DNA of 9,139 nucleotides, from NCBI GenBank assembly GCA_017304275.1, contig JAFKKW010000381.1, positions 1-9,139 of the forward strand, in the 5' to 3' direction. Under the pieces are notes generated by a model, which ran no database searches, was not told the origin of the DNA, and saw nothing but the letters and a program-made list of their open reading frames with translations. This DNA is from Hyphomicrobiales bacterium (GTDB lineage Bacteria; Pseudomonadota; Alphaproteobacteria; Rhizobiales; Hyphomicrobiaceae). A program made the position numbers and the translations under genes. Positions 6,828-9,139 of the stretch are shown here, piece by piece; position 1 is the first letter of the stretch; each line of letters begins with the position of its first letter.

Positions 6828-6878
6828 GTCACCTCCGGGCTCGATACCCTAACTTAATTCCTGGCGTCCACTTGACGC

Positions 6879-6895
6879 TGCGGGCGCGGCCCGCA
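6879..6895 (+). repeat. GC-rich hairpin just before the permease start
   Basis: TGCGGGC and GCCCGCA pair perfectly around a GCG loop and end 13 bases before the ATG at 6909. The stem covers or crowds the place where a ribosome binding site should be, and none is visible, so the permease is probably translated weakly or conditionally. TTGACG at 6872-6877 could be a -35, but no -10 follows. Confidence 0.45.
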
Positions 6896-6908
6896 ATGGT
6901 CGCGCTCG

Positions 6909-8633
6909 ATGAGCCTCACCTCTCCGACATCCGTCGATCCGCGTCGTAACGGACCGCTTTCCAGCCTGAGACGCGCGCTCGGTGAGCGGCGGTTGCGATC
7001 GCACGCCCCGGGTTGGAGCCTCACGGCGGGGCTCGTGCTTTGCGTGATCGCGCTGCCGGTGGCCGCCGTTCTCTATCTGGCGCTCACCGCCCACGCCAAC
7101 GACTGGCCGCATCTGATCGGCACCGTGCTGCCGGCCGCCGTGCAGAATACGCTGCTGCTCGCGCTCGGCACCTGCCTTGTCACGCTTGCCGCCGGCACGG
7201 GAACCGCGTGGCTCGTCACCATGTACCGCTTTCCCGGCCGTGCGGCGCTCGACCGTCTGCTCGTGCTGCCGCTTGCCATCCCGACCTACATCGCCGCCTA
7301 CTGCTACGGCGATATCTTCGACTTCGCGGGCCCCGTGCAATCGGGCCTGCGCGCGCTTTTCGGCTGGGGACCGCGTGACTACTGGTTCCCCGAGATCCGC
7401 TCGCTCGGCGGCGCGGTGCTCATCATGTCGGGGGTGCTCTACCCTTACGTCTATCTCGCTGCACGGGCGACCTTCGTGCAGCAGTCCGTCTGTGCGCTCG
7501 AGGTCGCGCGCACGCTGGGGCGGACGTCGATGGGAACGTTCTGGGCGGTGGCGCTGCCGCTCGCGCGGCCGGCGCTGGCGGCCGGTGCGGCGCTGGTTGC
7601 CATGGAGACGCTCAACGATCTCGGCGCGGTGCAGCACCTCGGAGTCGAGACGCTGTCGGCCAGCATCTACGCGACATGGCTGCAACGCTCGAACCTGGGC
7701 GGGGCGGCGCAGCTTGCGACCGTCATGCTCGGACTGATCGCGCTCCTGCTCGTCGCTGAGCGTATCGCGCGCGGCGGCGCGAAAGTGCATCACACGACGG
7801 GGCGGTATCGCGCCATTCCGTTTCAGGACATCGAAGGCTGGCGCGGCTATGCCGCAGCGGGGCTTTGCTCGCTGCCGTTCGTGGCGGGATTCGTGGTGCC
7901 GGTTCTCGTGCTCGGCAATTTCGCCATGGGCCACGTGTCGGTCGCGCTCGAAAGCGGATTCCTGAAGGCGGCGTGGAACAGCCTGCTCCTCGCCTCACTT
8001 GCGGCGGCCGTGGCGGTCGCGCTCGGCCTCATCGTCAGCTACGCGCCGCGTGTCGCCAGGACCGGCTTCACGCGTGCCACGGCGCAGATCTCGGGTTTCG
8101 GCTATGCGCTGCCGGGGGCGGTGCTGGCGCTCGGCGTTCTCATTCCGCTGGCGGCGCTCGACAACAGCGTGGACGCGATGATGCGCAACCTGTTCGACGT
8201 GTCCACGGGGCTCATTCTCTCCGGCTCAATCGCGGCGCTAGTCTATGCGTACGTGATCCGATTCCTCGCGGTCGCGCGCGGCGGCATCGAGGCGGGACTC
8301 GAGCGCATCTCCCCCAATCTCGACGCGGCGGCGCGCGCGCTTGGCGAGACCGCGGCCTCGGCGCTGTGGCGCATTCATCTCCCGCTGCTGGCGCCTGCGC
8401 TCGGCGCGGCGGGACTTCTGGTGTTCGTCGATGCGCTCAAGGAGCTGCCGGCGACGCTGCTTCTGCGGCCGTTCAACTTCGAGACGCTGGCAACGCACGT
8501 GTACGCGCTCGCGGCCGTCGAGCAGATCGAGAGCGGCGCGCTCGGCGCGCTCACCATCGTGCTGGCGGGGCTGGTGCCGCTGGTGGTGCTGCACCGAACG
8601 ATCGCCGGAGGGCGCGCGGGCGGCGGCTCGTAA
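6909..8633 (+). CDS. Fused two-domain permease of a ferric iron ABC transporter (FbpB/FutB/AfuB type)
   Basis: An inner-membrane channel for iron handed over by the upstream binding protein. The 574-aa protein contains two binding-protein-dependent permease domains, about residues 70-280 and 345-560, with some twelve hydrophobic segments. Each domain carries the EAA loop that docks the ATPase: E198-V-A-R-T-L-G with the later L-P-L-A-R-P and G226, and A-A-R-A-L-G (about 474-479) with the later L-P-L-L-A-P. The linker with R-Y-R, G-W-R and L-P-F-V-A-G-F is typical of this family. The basic N-terminus to residue 35 should be cytoplasmic. ATG 6909 is the only usual start between an in-frame TGA at 6873-6875 and the first membrane segment, but it has no visible ribosome binding site. 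The expected ATPase gene is missing downstream. Confidence 0.94.
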   Translation: MSLTSPTSVDPRRNGPLSSLRRALGERRLRSHAPGWSLTAGLVLCVIALPVAAVLYLALTAHANDWPHLIGTVLPAAVQNTLLLALGTCLVTLAAGTGTAWLVTMYRFPGRAALDRLLVLPLAIPTYIAAYCYGDIFDFAGPVQSGLRALFGWGPRDYWFPEIRSLGGAVLIMSGVLYPYVYLAARATFVQQSVCALEVARTLGRTSMGTFWAVALPLARPALAAGAALVAMETLNDLGAVQHLGVETLSASIYATWLQRSNLGGAAQLATVMLGLIALLLVAERIARGGAKVHHTTGRYRAIPFQDIEGWRGYAAAGLCSLPFVAGFVVPVLVLGNFAMGHVSVALESGFLKAAWNSLLLASLAAAVAVALGLIVSYAPRVARTGFTRATAQISGFGYALPGAVLALGVLIPLAALDNSVDAMMRNLFDVSTGLILSGSIAALVYAYVIRFLAVARGGIEAGLERISPNLDAAARALGETAASALWRIHLPLLAPALGAAGLLVFVDALKELPATLLLRPFNFETLATHVYALAAVEQIESGALGALTIVLAGLVPLVVLHRTIAGGRAGGGS

Positions 8634-8654
8634 GGAGACGCAGGATGTGCAGGC

Positions 8655-8779
8655 CCTGGGTCCCGGCTCGGCGCTCCGGCGTGCGCCATCGCTTAACCGG
8701 GATGACCCGATGGGAAGACGCTCAGGCTGTCATCCCGGAAAGGCGAAGGCGACAGCCGAAGCCTTATCCGGGACCCAGG
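8655..8779. repeat. Composite inverted-repeat intergenic element (paired REP/RIME-like)
   Basis: The ends, CCTGGGTCCCGG (8655-8666) and CCGGGACCCAGG (8768-8779), are perfect 12-base inverted repeats. Nested inside are CCGGGATGAC (8697-8706) and GTCATCCCGG (8729-8738), perfect 10-base inverted repeats. The whole reads as two similar units in opposite orientation around a 22-base centre. Sequences with CCGGGATGAC-type arms are familiar as dispersed intergenic repeats in alphaproteobacteria. It lies between two convergent genes, where it could end transcription from both sides. No ORF of substance lies in it. Confidence 0.75.
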
Positions 8780-8801
8780 AGCAGCAAACCCAGCAGCAGG
8801 C

Positions 8802-9139
8802 TTACTTCTTCTCGACGCCTTCGACGTTCAGCGTCAACTCGACCTCCTTGGAGGCCGGGCCGAGATTGAAGGTGATGCCGAAGTCGGCGAGCGGAACGCT
8901 CGTCGTGCCGGCGAAGCCGACGCGATTGCCGCCCCAGGGATCCGGGCCGCCACCGACGTACGCGGCATCGATCACGACCTCCTTGGTGAGGCCGCGCAGC
9001 GTCAGGTCGCCGGTGATCTTCGCCTGCCCGTCGCCTGCGGGTTCCACCTTCTTGCTGACGAAGGTGGCCTTCGGAAACGTATCGACGTCGAGGAAGTCCG
9101 TTTTGCTCAGATGCTTGTCGCGCCCGGCGTGGTTTGAGC
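8802..9139 (-). CDS. YceI-family lipid-binding protein (5' end beyond the window)
   Basis: The frame is open from the right edge to the TAA at 8802-8804, giving the C-terminal 111 residues. YceI proteins are single-domain beta-barrels, usually periplasmic, that bind polyisoprenoid-type lipids. Family signatures seen in order are R-D-K-H-L then D-F-L-D-V-D-T-F-P-K-A-T-F, a run with G-D-L-T-L-R-G-L-T-K-E-V, D-P-W-G-G-N-R-V-G-F, and D-F-G-I-T-F-N near the end. About the first 70-90 residues, including any signal peptide, are off the window. Internal GTG 9045-9047 is not the start, because the family sequence continues upstream of it. It converges on the permease gene. Confidence 0.92.
   Translation of the reverse strand, partial: SNHAGRDKHLSKTDFLDVDTFPKATFVSKKVEPAGDGQAKITGDLTLRGLTKEVVIDAAYVGGGPDPWGGNRVGFAGTTSVPLADFGITFNLGPASKEVELTLNVEGVEKK

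Noticed and set aside
6849..7934. Minus-strand frame of 361 codons
   Set aside because: It is the complement of the permease; the arginine/histidine-rich product is typical of GC-rich shadow frames.
7865..8869. Plus-strand frame of 334 codons running past the permease
   Set aside because: It is out of frame with the permease membrane segments, rich in arginine and glycine, and crosses the intergenic repeat and the YceI gene.
1..9139. CRISPR array, rRNA or transposon insertion sequence
   Set aside because: No regularly spaced repeats, rRNA signature or transposase with terminal repeats was seen.

Overview
The window looks like an alphaproteobacterium, probably order Hyphomicrobiales. It is GC-rich throughout. 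The tRNA-His has a genome-encoded CCA, A73 and a G1-U72 pair, with no encoded G-1, which is the alphaproteobacterial form. The intergenic repeat near the right end, with CCGGGATGAC/GTCATCCCGG arms, is also of a kind common in that class. Genus cannot be told from the sequence.

Left part (1 to about 3934): the tRNA-proximal end of an integrative element. A minus-strand gene (1-1027) runs off the left edge. It is fully open for 342 codons and carries two short motifs resembling motifs A and B of family A DNA polymerases. Divergent from it, across 216 bp, is an unrecognised 304-aa gene (1244-2158). A possible small ORF (2205-2393) follows, then a 532-aa large serine recombinase (2336-3934). The recombinase reading frame runs antisense into the 3' half of the tRNA-His gene (3885-3961, minus), so its last 16 residues are written by the tRNA. 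This is the expected layout for an element that inserted at the 3' end of tRNA-His and rebuilt it. The other end of the element is outside the window.

Right part (about 3962-9139): ordinary-looking chromosome. It starts with the tRNA upstream region, which has a good -35/-10 pair. Next come a soluble, apparently orphan sensor histidine kinase (4240-5517) and a periplasmic Fe(III)-binding protein with a signal peptide and the tyrosine ligands of the FutA/AfuA family (5723-6781). An intergenic stretch with two perfect hairpins leads to the cognate fused two-domain permease (6909-8633). No ATPase gene follows; instead there is a roughly 125-bp inverted-repeat element (8655-8779) and a convergent YceI-family gene cut by the right edge.

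Working together: the binding protein and permease should form a ferric-iron importer that needs an ATPase encoded elsewhere. The recombinase should integrate and excise the left-hand element, with the polymerase-like gene and its divergent neighbour as cargo of unknown function.
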